DNA of 64,000 bases, taken from contig JACEFZ010021371.1 in assembly GCA_014155875.1 (NCBI GenBank), positions 196,501 through 260,500 on the forward strand, written 5' to 3'. Below are positions 1-11,428 of this stretch, in pieces. Each line of letters begins with the position of its first letter. The stretch's first letter is position 1. The position numbers were made by a program, and so were the translations under genes. Under the pieces are notes generated by a model, which saw nothing but the letters and a program-made list of their open reading frames with translations, ran no database searches and was not told where the DNA came from. This DNA comes from Cepaea nemoralis (Eukaryota > Mollusca > Gastropoda > Stylommatophora > Helicidae).

Positions 1-41
1 GGTTATATTCTTTTCTTCTTCTCTTTTTCCCCCCTCATTAA
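1..41. other. left flank of the piggyBac-type MITE
   Basis: Pyrimidine-rich flank ending in the TTAA target duplication at 38-41. Confidence 0.5.
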
Positions 42-715
42 CCCTTTACCGGGCAGACGCTTGTCCATTTTTTAGCCCTGAACGGGCAAGATTTTTTCAG
101 GTTCGGTAAAATTTCATATTGCATTAGCAAAAACATCACAAATAAGGTGTTAGTCAACCGATTTTAGTTAAATAAACAACACAATGAAGGGAAAAGCATG
201 CAGAATATGTTACTCGCGTGATTGTTGCCAGTAATCCATATATGAACACAAATATTTACGAAATACAGCATATTGTTTGTGATTTTCAGTCATCTATACA
301 GCAATTTACAAACACATTTTCAGAATCAATCACTTTCTTTAAAGTTCGACTCACAACTGCTAACGCTTTTCACTGATATCTAGCTCCGATTAATAGTCAA
401 CTTCGTGCCCTTTAATGTCACTTAAATTGAACCTAGCGAAATCTCGGCTATCACTTGAAGAATCGCCGAAATCCATTTTGAAAAACTAAGCGTAAAAACC
501 CCGAAAACTATCCAAAAAAATCCGTTCAAATTAATAGTAGGCGCTTACAAATGGCGGCCACGTTGTCAAGCTATCAGTGAAAGCGAAAGTAGCATTCGGA
601 AGTATCGGAAAGCAGAGAGATCGCGTTTTTACAATGCATAATAGTAACGGACGGTTTCAGACAGTCTGCCCGTACCGGGGTCCGGACGTAAATGGACGAT
701 TTGCCCTGTAAAGGG
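42..715. mobile_element. piggyBac-type non-autonomous element (MITE)
   Basis: A 674-bp insertion bounded by TTAA at both ends (38-41 and 716-719), the specific target duplication of piggyBac elements. The terminal inverted repeats start ccctttaccgggcagac on the left. On the right, read from the outside, they start ccctttacagggcaaatcg. Both continue to a shared gtccattt. Sub-terminal inverted copies of gggcagac (left) and gtctgccc (664-671) reinforce the ends. There is no transposase ORF inside, so it would depend on an enzyme encoded elsewhere. The CCC plus TTAA end structure is diagnostic of the superfamily. The family within it is unknown. Confidence 0.85.
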
Positions 716-719
716 TTAA

Positions 720-1660
720 ATCATAGACCCTCAACCAACTCACCCTGAACTGTCCTTTCCTTCAGTGCCTTGCATTTTCCTAATATTGTTCATTTCTGTC
801 TCTAATTGTCTTCTTCATGTGTTTTAGATCCCCCTCTATTCCAGTTGCACTTTGAGTTCTGGAGAAAAGACTGCATAGTTATATTATTAGGTTTCCACAA
901 AGTGTGTCCTATCCAGTGTCAGTGTTATTTTCACACCTCTTGATGTATCAAATTCTCTCCCTTATCTCCACAGTAGTGAATCGGTCATACAAGTTTATCC
1001 TGTTCTTCTCACGCATATGTATTAGTAATTAAGTTAATTATTTTCCATGTTTCTAATCAACACAACTGTACTCAGTAGGGTTAATTTATTTTGACTTTTC
1101 ACAAACTTTATAGTGCTATGAATGTTCTTATTGCCTTTTGTATTTTTATTTAATATCTTTATCTGTTTCACCATCTATCTCTGTCAATGGTGCTACCTAA
1201 ATGTGTGTATGATTCTGCCTCTTTAAGTGAGATTTCACCAAGGAAGTTGGGTTATAAATTGCTTGATTTATTCTTATGATCTTTGTCACCAAAGGAGATC
1301 AAGTTATCATTTGCATGATTTATTCTCATTTTGTTTCTCTGCAAATTGTAGACCTAATTCAATCAGGTATGTTTAATTTACCTTGCATCTGATTTTGTGT
1401 TTTAGTGTTGGACAGGAGGGCAATGTTGTTAGTCAACTCCAGATTATCAAGTTGCTCTGTCAAAGTCCATTTAATTCCATTTCTGGTAGTTGTTAGTGTT
1501 GTCTTTGTAATTTAGTCTATACCGAATAAGATAATGGTGACAAAATGGTATGCCTGTTGCACTTCTGTTCTTATTTCAAATGTATCTGCTAGTTTTCCTT
1601 CATAAAGAACTCTACATTTCTTGTCTTTATATGTTGCCCTTAATTAGTTAATGATCTCAG
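720..1660 (-). mobile_element. RTE-like LINE remnant, family A, copy 1
   Basis: A strongly decayed minus-strand reverse-transcriptase remnant, recognised by collinearity with 16080-17160 and 19500-21225. Shared blocks include the region opposite tctaattgtcttcttcatgt, the block around ccttttgtatttttatttaa, and the FADD region opposite aagtccatttaattcc. In the copy at 20758-21096 that region reads NGIQWTL and LDDLDF. Stops and indels occur in every frame, so it is not coding. Confidence 0.6.
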
Positions 1661-2239
1661 AGAACACATGCTGAAAGTTAACTAAGTTTTTTGAAAAAAC
1701 AGAATTGCCACATTTACAAAACAGCAACATTAATTAGTATAATTTTTTTTAAATACATCAAATATATTTTAAAAAAATAGAATATTAAAAATCAGCATTG
1801 CATACATGGAACAAATCTTGTATATCAAAGCTTGTTACATGTTTGAAAATCCTATGAAGCCCATTGAATTACTTAAAGTTATAAACTAGAAAAAAAACAA
1901 CTTGAATGTGCTGAAAGAATTCAGTGGATGAAGAACATTTATTACACATCTATGAAATAACAAATTTACATTCTAATTTCTTGTAACCAAGCAAAACATT
2001 TAACATGTGTAAATAACTGACATAACTAATTGGTTGAGTTTGTAAAAGTGTTCATGTTATGGAAAATCAGCAGCTACTTTGACATTGCATGTAGAAGTCA
2101 ACAGCTGAACTAATACATTTTACTGGATAGAACTTCCGGTCCAATACGCCTGATATGCGGTTGAGCTGTTAAGGTCTCAGGAGTGTTATTGCTTGTGGCT
2201 ATGGCTTCCTTAAGCATTTTCCTAATGCTGGATTGGTAA
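1661..2239. other. AT-rich, nothing recognised
   Basis: A-rich and T-rich runs (for example 1740-1800) but no ORF, repeat unit or element ends that I can support. Confidence 0.5.
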
Positions 2240-2662
2240 TATATGGTTCCATCGCCCAGCTACTGAGTTGAGTGCTTGCAGTGAAACAGTGAGCTGTGGA
2301 TTTCACGTGGAGTGTTTTTGCATCTGTCCGTGGTTGTTTATTTTGTGAACTGCATGTTCAGAAAATGACAGTGGCCGGTTTTGGATTATGCAGTAATGTG
2401 TGTGAAGCTGCTGTATTTCTAGTGACTGCCTCTTCCATCGACGATGAACTGTAATTTTCATGGCGGACTGTTGTGTTGGCATTCTGGCAGCAGCCTTTCA
2501 CATGTGCATGCTGTTGGGTTGTCGGTACTGCTGTCTGTTCCACTCTTCACATGGGACAGTGAGGGGCATTTTGTGTGATATTCACTGGCACAAAAACGGA
2601 ACATTATGGTGGTGACCCTTTGCTGTGAAGTTGGAACCATGACTAACGACTAACTAACTTAC
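2240..2662 (+). mobile_element. repeat D, partial plus-strand copy
   Basis: Matches the complete repeat D at 53629-54294 in opposite orientation. Shared landmarks are atggttccatcgccc with ctactgagt, then gagctgtg, then ctcttcacatgggacagtg, then ttttgtgtgatattcactgg, then gctgtgaagttggaac. It ends in a short CTAA-type tail (gactaacgactaactaac). Diverged by many substitutions, and the 5' portion is unclear. Confidence 0.65.
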
Positions 2663-3427
2663 TGAATGGAAACATGATTGCTTACAGTAGCTACCAATAG
2701 ACTTCAAGAAGAAGTTTATGAATGTGAGTGTTTAATGATTTCATGTTGTTTGGACTGAGACATTTGATTCACACCAGGACCATTACTGTCTGGATTTCCA
2801 GTGACATGAATACTCCACTGCCTCTGACATAAGAGATATTGTATCATTGTTATCAGTTATTGTTATATCATAACCTAATTATGACTCCTGGGCATAACAT
2901 ACTTTATAATTCCTGAACTTGTTCAGAACTTGTTTCACCATTAATACCCAGAGACCATTAACATGATTGCTATTGGATGTCATAATGTAAATATGATCAT
3001 GTCGCTTCACTTACAGTTAATACTATTCATAATTCACTGCTTCATTCTGTGTTCTTGTCTAATCAATGCTGAGACTTAATAGTTAAAAAAAAAATGTATG
3101 CTTTAGCACATATACTGTATTTTATATTCACGTGATTATTTGATTAAAATTAACATTTGAATAACACACCAATAGGCTACATATGGAGTGCAGATTTACA
3201 TTTCAAATAAACCTCAAATTCATTGACGTTTTTAAAGAGGATGTGTCATTGTTCAGATATATTTGCTATTATTTTTTAAAGTTCTCTGTGTCAATGACAT
3301 TATCATCCTGTGCAAGTTGGTTTAACAAATGTATCATTAACAGCTTATATTGCTGGCTGTCTTCTTACATAAGATCAGTTAACAACAAATACTATCTAGT
3401 GTTACTGTATCCTTTCTGAACATGATT
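2663..3427. other. unannotated flank of the mariner insertion
   Basis: AT-rich. The 78-codon ORF at 3183-3419 has no recognisable domain and biased composition, so I do not call it. Nothing else seen. Confidence 0.45.
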
Positions 3428-3429
3428 TA

Positions 3430-4358
3430 CGAAGGCGAGTCAATGAGTAAGTCACACAGTTCTGTGGGGTGGCAGGTAAATGTAGTTGGTGTTTTCTACA
3501 AGTGTCATTAGGTGATAGCAACATCAAACTTTATATTCCCGTTCGTCAGGTGGCGCTAGATGTCTTATGTGCACGCACAGCGCATAAACAAAATGGCGAC
3601 TGTACTTAAGGAGTAAGTAAACCAAAGAGCAACGTGCTGTTGTGAGTTTTTTTGTGGGCAACAGGACTGCCTGCAAAGGACATTCATAAGGAAATGCTTC
3701 CTGTTTATGCTGACTACCAGCCCAAATCAGTGCAATGGAAACATCCTTCTTCGCATTGTGTCAAAAAATTCAAGGTTATGCCATCAGTAGGGACGGTTAT
3801 GCTGACAGTATTCTGGGATTGTCAAGGTGTGCTTTTAACCAATTTCAAGAAGAAAGGTGACAATGTGAATTCTAAATCGTACTGTAAAGTTCTATCGATG
3901 CTTCATGATGCAATTCGAAGAAAACACCCAGGACTGCTGACTAGAGGAGTGTTGCTTCTTCATGACAATGCCAGACCACATACGGCTCGATTAACTCAGG
4001 AGAAAATTAACCAACTAAGGTGGGAAGTTCTGAAACATCCACCTTACAGCCCCGACTTAGCCCCTAGCGATTTCCACCTCTTTGGTCCACTGGAAAGTCA
4101 CCTTGGCGGGAGACATTTTGCGAATGACGCAAAAGTTGAATGTGAAGTGAAAACGTCGTTTAGAAAACAAAGCACGCAGTTCTATGCAGCCGGTTTGAGA
4201 GGACTGATAAAACGATGGGATAAGTGCATCAATGTTGGTGGAAATTATGTTGAGAAATAAAGGGACAATGTATGTATAAACATAAACTAGTTTCAAATTG
4301 TTATCATATTTAGTTATTTTTGTACAGCCATTTGTGACTTACTTATTGACTTCCCTCG
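3430..4358 (+). mobile_element. internally deleted mariner element
   Basis: Terminal inverted repeats of about 26 bp (left: cgaaggcgagtcaatgagta at 3430; right, read from the outside: cgagggaagtcaataagtaa ending at 4358) are flanked by TA at 3428-3429 and 4359-4360. This is the standard Tc1/mariner target duplication. The element is about 930 bp against about 1.3 kb for an intact mariner. The missing length is inside the transposase, between the helix-turn-helix and the catalytic domain. Confidence 0.92.
3652..4260 (+). pseudogene. mariner transposase, internal deletion, broken catalytic triad
   Basis: An open 202-codon frame carrying both ends of a mariner transposase. The N-terminal helix-turn-helix piece GLPAKDIHKEMLPVY joins directly to the region beginning KKFKVMPSVGTVMLTVFWD. 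The second and third catalytic aspartates are present in HDNARPHTA and YSPDLAPSDFHLF, spaced as in the DD34D class. The C-terminal RWDKCINVGGNYVEK is intact. The segment that should hold the first catalytic aspartate (the DETW region) is absent, so the protein could not cut DNA. The frame stays open across the deletion, suggesting either a recent deletion or chance. It is a relic that could still be cross-mobilised through its ends. Confidence 0.9.
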
Positions 4359-4554
4359 TATTAAACATATTCAGTAGTTTAATCATTCTGTTTTCTTCCT
4401 TTGAATTTTATATTTAATATATAATGTTCTAATTGTTGACAGTCAGGAGGACTTTAATCTTTGTTCTGATAATGGTATCCATTTGACCATTTGGTCTTGA
4501 GCCCATATTCTCTGTTGCTGACAAAATTTTCTTTCGCGTGTATGATATGATTCT

Positions 4555-4702
4555 TCTTCTTCTTCTTCTGCGTTCATCCGGAGTTGTTTTTTTTTGGACG
4601 TGATTGCGTTGTGCCTGTTTACAGCAGAGCTGCGTTCTTGCACCGTTAGGCCGACACATCCGACTTCTGCAGGCATTTTTTGACCGGGTTAACCTTCCCG
4701 GG
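4555..4702 (-). mobile_element. GAA-tailed SINE, copy 1
   Basis: A 148-bp insertion flanked by a perfect 12-bp TSD (tgatatgattct at 4543-4554 and 4703-4714). Minus-strand orientation: it starts cccgggaaggttaacccgg and ends in a GAAGAA tail. Nearly identical to 15258-15394. No ORF of its own. The tail suggests mobilisation by a LINE with a similar 3' end. Confidence 0.88.
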
Positions 4703-4714
4703 TGATATGATTCT

Positions 4715-5038
4715 ACACACAATATCCTTCTCAGTTTATGTACATAATGTGGCTTGCTGTATACTATCATTTCCTCATTTCTGAGCCTACAAGTTTGAGG
4801 TTCTTGGTGGTTTTCATAACGTGAAGAGAGTAGTGTCGCCTGTGATTTTTCTAGAATATATACTGTTTGTTAAAAAGGTGTTCAACTGCAATCCCTTGTT
4901 AAATAAATGAATTTCTTAATTTTCATGAATTTATTTAAAAGTATATTATGAGTTTGTAAGTTATAAATAAATACTTACAATTTTACTAGTATATATGGTG
5001 CCTTTTCCAAACATTATGGGTTCCGTGCTATCTATTAG
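4715..5038. other. AT-rich spacer
   Basis: Nothing recognised between the SINE and the 25-bp minisatellite. Confidence 0.5.
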
Positions 5039-5612
5039 ATTGTAGGCATATAGTACATCACAGATTGTAGGTAGACAGAACATCACAGATTGTAGGAAGA
5101 CAATACATCACTGATCATAGGTAGACAGAACATTACAGATTGTAGGTAGACAGTACATCACCAATCATAGGTAGTCAATACAGCACAGATCATAGGTAGA
5201 CAGAGCATCACAGATTATAGGTTGACAGTACATCACAGATTATAGGTAGACAGTACATCACAGAATGTAGGTAGACAGTACATCACAGATTGTACGTAGA
5301 CAGTACATCACAGATTGTAGGTAGACAGTACATCACAGATTGTAGGTAGACAGTACATCACAGATTGTACGTAGACAGTACATCACAGATTGTAGGTAGA
5401 CAGTATATCACAGATTTTAGGCAGACAGTACATTACAGATTGTAGGCAGACAGTACATCACAGATTGTAGGTAGACAGTACATCACAGATTGTAGGTAGA
5501 CAATACATCACAGATTGTCAGCAGACTGCTTCACATATTGTAGATTGTTAGTACATCACACATTGTAAGTAAACAATACATCATAGATACTAGGTAGACA
5601 GTACATTGCATA
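5039..5612. repeat. 25-bp minisatellite, about 23 copies
   Basis: Head-to-tail copies of a 25-bp unit, agattgtaggtagacagtac followed by atcac, with point variants (cagaacatcac, gtacgtagac, caatacatcac). Edge copies are more diverged than central ones, as expected when an array grows by unequal exchange. Confidence 0.93.
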
Positions 5613-5810
5613 ATGTTTACTAGTATGTTTGAAGAACACCAGGCTCTGAGCTCTAAATATCTCTGCTTAACTTTGTTTGCAGATGTGTTATGGTTTAAGG
5701 GATTATCACCTGTCTGGCAGCCATTGACATGTTCACTGATCCACTGTGACACTGGGAGCCATGGTAGCACAGTTTTAATCTCCATCAAGATAGAGATTGT
5801 TTTCTAAAAT

Positions 5811-6000
5811 GTATAAGGGCTCCCAGGCCAACCCTGTCTAAAATAGGTACCAAAAATGTTTTGGAAAGTAAAGGCAGCCTGCATGACGTAGACAACATGA
5901 GCCATTAAGTGCCAGTTGGTCCATAGAAATATTGAACTAGCACCAAATGCCTATTACATCTTGTGGTATGGATATGGGATTTTTACTTTACTGTTGTGTA
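5811..6000 (+). mobile_element. SINE family F, 3' part
   Basis: Collinear with 15780-16005. Shared blocks are the aataggtacc/aacatgggtagc area, ggaaagtaaaggcagcctg (here) against ggaagtaaaggtggcctg (there), gccattaagtgccagttggtcc, and gaactagcaccaaatgcc. No recognisable head at this copy. Confidence 0.6.
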
Positions 6001-7049
6001 CTATAACATTAGTCACCTGTGTCAGATTCCACTTTGTTCTTAAGCTGCAATAATTGTAAGCATTTACTGTACAAAATCCAGTGAATACAAGTTCCTTGGT
6101 GACTTTTCATGGTCTATTCACTAGCTGTTTTATGACTGTCATATTGAGCTTATTATCATAAAGTTATCTTTTGTGACTAGAATTCTCATGCCCATTAATA
6201 AAAATGATAAAAACGAAAAAATGAAAAATGTTTATGTAACTTCACCTTTAGAAGGTAAGGTTCTCCAGTATGAGGTCTGACAGAAGAGGGAACTTTTTAT
6301 GGTGAGATATCCACAACTGCAGATTCACGTTTAGTTTAATACTTATGACTAACTTCTTTGATTATTTGACCTGGTCTAATATTATACTGTATACAGGAAA
6401 AATAAAATAAATATACAATTAGAATAGATCACAGATGCATATATTAAACAATAAATGATATTTGTTACTAAGTGTATATGTTCAGGCATGTTATTAATAT
6501 TGTAGTAGAAACATAAAAGTGATACTTTTTGTCATGTAACTAAGAAGATTTCTTCATGAAATTCTCTGGCCTATTATGGTAACCTTTCATTTTTACATGA
6601 AAAACTGAAAATGCAGTTTTTATTAAATAATGTTTACATGGACATATAAATGTAGGAATATCCATAGTGGTTCAAAATTTGAGTGAATGCAGTGTATGGC
6701 TATTCTGCTATGTTTAGTATTCAAATAATTATTTTCAAACTGCAACTGTTGTTCTATCCCACTGAAAACACTAGAAAGGAAGGTCGTGTCCAGAACCTTC
6801 TGGTTGCTACAATTATTAGTAGTCACTATTGTCTGCCACTAAACATTAAGATATGTTAAATCTGTTATCCTTTCTTCTTGTGTGGACACCTTCGTGATTT
6901 ATGCAGTCCTCATGTAGTTACAAACATGTCAAGTTCTTCCTCAATATGCAGCCATTGCTAACAATACAATTTCTCATAAGCTGAGCACGTAAAATAAGAA
7001 CACCAGCATGTAGCAGGTCCTATGCAAAATCGCTCTATTCACAAACGTC
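6001..7049. other. AT-rich intergenic DNA
   Basis: No element ends, repeats or plausible exons found. Confidence 0.45.
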
Positions 7050-7248
7050 AAAAATCCCCCATCGATTTCTGGCCATTTTTCCTGCCTCATGCACCCTCAT
7101 ACCAAAGGTGTCTGCAATGTCCAGCATCTCTCTTCACGCTGGTAAACTCTTTCTCTTGTACCAGTGACCATGTCTTCCATTTCTGTTCTTTCCAAGTTAT
7201 TGTGTCATTTAATATGGCCAAAGTATTTCAGTGTTCTAGACATGATAC

Positions 7249-7500
7249 AGCCGGTCTCTGCGGCAAAGGAGTTACAGATGTGGTTCGTGATCCCGCATAC
7301 CCGTGTTTGAAACACAGCTGCGTGTAATTTGGCAGCAGACCGCATTGCGCTAATTTTTTACAAAATGGTATCGGCGCTGGTCGTTCAGAAAGCAAAGGCA
7401 AACTACTGAACGTAAACTTGCCAAGACATCAACAACAGCAAAAATTGCTGGTGTTGACTGCAAAAGTCTTGTAAAGGATATGCAACTAATATTTTTTAGG
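7249..7500 (+). mobile_element. SINE-A, full-length copy
   Basis: A 252-bp tRNA-headed SINE starting agccggtctctgcggcaaag, flanked by an 8-bp TSD (catgatac at 7241-7248 and 7501-7508). It has a head with polymerase III-like boxes, a middle ggcagcagacc, and the common body gtcgttcagaaagca through gttgactgcaaaagtc, ending at ggatatgcaac. It lies in the C-terminal coding region of LINE copy B. Confidence 0.85.
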
Positions 7501-7685
7501 CATGATACCATTTTCGTTTATGTTTGATCCGTCTTGATGTTAGTATTTTTCTTCTTCTTGGTCCACGAAATTCTCAGCATTTGAGCTCAATAGCTGCAAT
7601 ATTCTTCTTTAGTGATTGCAGAACTGTTCATGACCCACATCCATATGTTACCACAGGAAAGAGGCATGTCCTCCAAAAATGTATT

Positions 7686-8440
7686 GTCACTTGTTTGCTG
7701 GTATTGTGACACAGGTTTTTATACTGTTTCATCTCTGTTGCTGGTTCTTGATACTGTTTCATCTCTGTTGCTGGTGTTAAGTCACAGGTGCTTGATACTG
7801 TTTCATCTCTGTTGCAGGTGTTGTGACACAGGTTCTTGATTCTGTTTCATCTCTGTTCCTGGTATTGTGTCACAGGTTCTTGATTCTGTTTCATCTCTGT
7901 TCCTGGTGTTGAGTCACAGGTTCTTGATACTGTTTCATCTCTGTTTGCTGGTATTGTGTCACAGGTTCTTGATACTGTTTCATCTCTGTTCCTGGTATTG
8001 TGTCACAGGTTCTTGATACTGTTTCATCTCTGTTCCTGGTGTTGAGTCACAGGTTCTTGATACTGTTTCATCTCTGTTTGCTGGTATTGTGTCACAGGTT
8101 CTTGATACTGTTTCATCTCTGTTCCTGGTATTGTGTCACATGTTCTTGATTCTGTTTCATCTCTGTTCCTGGTGTTGAGTCACAGGTTCTTTATACTGTT
8201 TCATCTCTGTTTGCTGGTGTTGAGTCACAGGTTCTTGATACTGTTTCATCTCTGTTTGCTGGTATTGTGTCACAGGTTCTTGATACTGTTTCATCTCTGT
8301 TTGCTGGTGTTGTGTCACAGGTTTCTTGATACTGTTTCATCTCTGTTGCTGGTGTTGTGTCACAGGTTTCTTGATACTGTTTCATCTCTGCTGCTGGTGT
8401 TGTGTCACAGGTTTCTTGATACTGTTTCATCTCTGTTGTG
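7686..8440. repeat. 44-bp minisatellite inside LINE copy B
   Basis: Seventeen copies counted by the landmark tgtttcatctctgt, spaced mostly 44 bp apart. Units differ in short blocks (ttgctggtatt, ttcctggtatt, ttgctggtgtt). The period is not a multiple of three, so frames shift between copies and the predicted proteins across it are artefacts. It lies between the FADD and C-terminal parts of the LINE. Confidence 0.92.
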
Positions 8441-10390
8441 CTATGGCCACCCCCATCTAATTTTTTTTTAAAATTCCCCATCGTTGTTGCTTATGTAGCC
8501 AAGATATTAACAGTTTGTGACATTTTCAGTTTCTTCATTATTTATTGTGTTCTTTGGTTGGAAATGTGGGTTGTTTTTTTCTGTGAGCATAATTCTGTTT
8601 TTCCCAAGTTCAGAAAAAGATTTCAATGTTCACTGTGTCTCTTCACAAACAGAATCAGCTCTTCTAATTCTCTAACACTATTTGAGAGGAGAACTGTGTC
8701 ATCTGCAAATCTAATATCTGGGATTCAACTTCCACCAATTATAAATGGATCAAAATTATCTCTGGTCTTATCATTTCTGACATTTCTCAATACATTTTCT
8801 GCATATATGTTGAACAGGTATGGAGAGAGAATGCAACGCTCTCTAACTCCCTTTTGCACCTCAAACTAATTTGATGTTTCACCGGTTACACTGACATGCT
8901 TGTTGATCATGATATAATAACTGAATTAGGTGGATCAAGTGTGCTGAAACCCCATTTCACTTATAATGTTCCACAATTTCTGATATTGAACACTATCAGT
9001 GGCTTTTGTGTAGTCCATGAAGCAAGTATGAAGATCAACACAGTACTCTCTGTGTTTCTCAAGATGGTTCCCATATTGAAGATATGGTCCTTGGTTCCTC
9101 TGCCCTGTCTGAAACCTGCCTGTACTTCCTGTATTTCGTATTCTAATTTACCTTCAATCTTCTTCAAGATGATTCATAAGAGGGTTTCGCTGACATGGCT
9201 TATCAGTGCAATGGTTCAATAACAGTTTTTAATGTCCTTTCTTTGGTAGGGTAATTTAGATTGTTTTCTGCCATGCTTTAGTGCAATTCCTGACGTTCAC
9301 ACACAGTGCCTTGTAGATATGAACCCTATATTCTCCTCATGCTTGGATTAGTTCCATTGGTATGGTGTCACAACCTGGTGACTTCCCTTTCTTCAGACTT
9401 TGTATTGCTGATCGTACTTCCTCTAATAAAGATTCTGGTTCTTTCTCTACACTTTCATGTATATTCTCTGGGCTCATTGTTGTGTCTTCATACAATTCTC
9501 TTCTTTCATCCTTCTAATATATCTTTGCTTTCTGTCAAAATGTGATCATTCCTATCATTTATTAAATGTAATGATTGTCTGAATGACCTGGTTAATGTTC
9601 TGACAAGTCTCCACCTTTTCCTTGCAACTGGAGATGCTCTACTTTATTAAAACTACACATTATGAACTACTTCTTGTCTTCACTGATAGCACTACTGATC
9701 TTTCTTGAGTAGTTTTTGTAGGTAGGGTTTCTTGGTCTGTTTGCTTTAATTTTCTCCTTTCTTCTATTAACATGAGCATTTCTGCTGTGATATATTTCTG
9801 CTTTTTATACTTTTTCTTAGGAATCATGTTTTATGCTGAGATGAGAATGTCTTTCTCTTGTGTGGCCAACCAACAGGTGTCATGTCTTCTTGTACTGCCA
9901 TCAACACCTTAGATTTGTTTTTGTTTTTTATCAATGTTATATTCAGGTGGTATATTGCTTAAATCAAACTGCATTAGTTGTGCTCCTTTTTAACTTCTTT
10001 CAATTGTATCTTGATATTTGCCACAAGTAGTTCATGATCTGTGTTGCAGTCTGCTCCCAGGAGTGTCTCTGAGAAGGTTATACATGTCCTCCATCTTTGT
10101 TGTATTAAGATGTAATCAATCTAGTTCCTATAATTACTATCGGGTGAGGTCCAAATGTAGTCTTCCTCGATGTGTTTATATAGGGTGTAATTGAAGGGTT
10201 GTTTTCAAGAGAAAATTTAATTCGTTTCTCTCCTCTCTCATTTCTGTCTCCTTTACAAAATTGGCATTGTACCCATTCTTCTTCTTCCATTCTTTAATTC
10301 AAACTTTTGTGTTGAAATTTCACATGATTACCACCATGTATCTTTTTTCCACTTGTTCTAATGTTTCTTGCAGACTGCCGTACAGTTCCC

Positions 10391-10851
10391 TGATGTCATC
10401 CTTTTCTGTTGCAGTTGTTGGTGCATAGACTTGTATAATTGTGATGTCATCCTTTTCTGTTGCAGTTGTTGGTGCATAGCCTTGTATAATTGTGATGTCA
10501 TCCTTTTCTGTTGCAGTTGTTGGTGCATAGACTTGTACAATTGTGATGTCATCCTTTTCTGTTGCAGTTGTTGGTGCATAGCCTTGTATAATTGTGATGT
10601 CATCCTTTTCTGTTGCAGTTGTTGGTGCATAGACTTGTACAATTGTGATGTCATCCTTTTCTGCTGCAGTTGTTGGTGCATAGACTTGTATAATTGTGAT
10701 GTCATCCTTTTCTGCTGCAGTTGTTGGTGCATAGACTTGTATAATTGTGATGTCATCCTTTTCTGCTGCAGTTGTTGGTGCATAGACTTGTATAATTGTG
10801 ATGTCATCCTTTTCTGCTGCAGTTGTTGGTGCATAGACTTGTATAATTGTG
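10391..10851 (-). repeat. 51-bp tandem array within the LINE endonuclease
   Basis: Nine copies of a 51-bp unit. On the minus strand each copy reads in frame as 17 residues, IIQVYAPTTAAEKDDIT, the conserved endonuclease strand of this LINE. The frame is continuous on both sides, from LGYNPVNDRLLT upstream to DDIRELYGSLQETLEQVEKR downstream. Two copies carry QGYAP instead of QVYAP. The array is therefore an in-frame expansion of one protein segment. Confidence 0.93.
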
Positions 10852-11040
10852 ATGGTCCTCTTCTTTATTGTCAGTGTGATAGTAAGAAGTCGATCATTGA
10901 CTGGATTATATCCAAGAAGTGTAGAAGAAACTTTCTTTTACTAGAAGAAACCAACCCCTTCCTGTCCACCTTTTTAATTCCTTGAATATATGGATGTGTC
11001 TCCTGTTTGTATCACAAATTTTCCCACCCAACTTTGTTTC

Positions 11041-11428
11041 AAAATTCCAAGTATAAAAAAGATAGGAACCTAACATTAATGATAGAACAGTGAAGTTAAG
11101 AATCAATGCCAAATAAATAAATGCATCATTCAATTGCCATATTGCTCACGGAAGTGGCTATTGGATTGCTGCTGCTTCTGGATTATTCTGAAATGAGGTG
11201 TGTGGGGGAAGAGAAAGATGTACTATTTTCTTTATTTGACTACATGAATGATCTTGATTATAATCCAGATGTCAATGAATGTGTGTTATTAACCTCTTGA
11301 TGTCTTCTTTAGCAGCCTGAAATCTATATTCAGCTGCTGCTGATTTCCAACAGCCACGTTTTATATAGTAATTGCCTTTAAGGTTCCAAATTTGTAGGAG
11401 TGCAATTATGACTGCTATGTTCTTTATT
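11041..11428. other. spacer, nothing recognised
   Basis: AT-rich, no repeat or coding signal I can support. Confidence 0.45.

Larger units (their letters stand above)
7050..11040 (-). mobile_element. decayed RTE-like LINE (copy B) with internal tandem arrays
   Basis: One minus-strand LINE read from 11040 down to 7050. The endonuclease comes first, with LGYNPVNDRLLTITLTIKK, then IIQVYAPTT (expanded in tandem), then an RNERGEKRIKFSLENN block and finally IDYI, RWRT and GADCNTDHELL (about 10000-10140). The RT follows, with EIQEVQAGFRQGRGTKDHIF at 8961-9167 and a decayed FADD box opposite 8690-8720. The C-terminal MLRISW piece is near 7560-7590. The coding frame is broken many times. SINE-A (7249-7500), a 44-bp array (7686-8440) and a 51-bp array (10391-10851) sit inside it. 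The N-terminus of the endonuclease and the 3' tail are not identified. Confidence 0.8.

Noticed and set aside
3183..3419. 78-codon ORF as an exon
   Set aside because: Aromatic- and serine-rich low-confidence frame in AT-rich DNA, with no splice context or family resemblance.
8133..8481. Repeat-rich ORFs over the 44-bp array
   Set aside because: Tandem-repeat artefacts; the period is not a multiple of three.
10358..10985. Cysteine-rich 205-codon plus-strand ORF and 158-codon minus-strand ORF
   Set aside because: Products of the 51-bp array. The biologically meaningful frame is the third one, the LINE endonuclease frame IIQVYAPTT.
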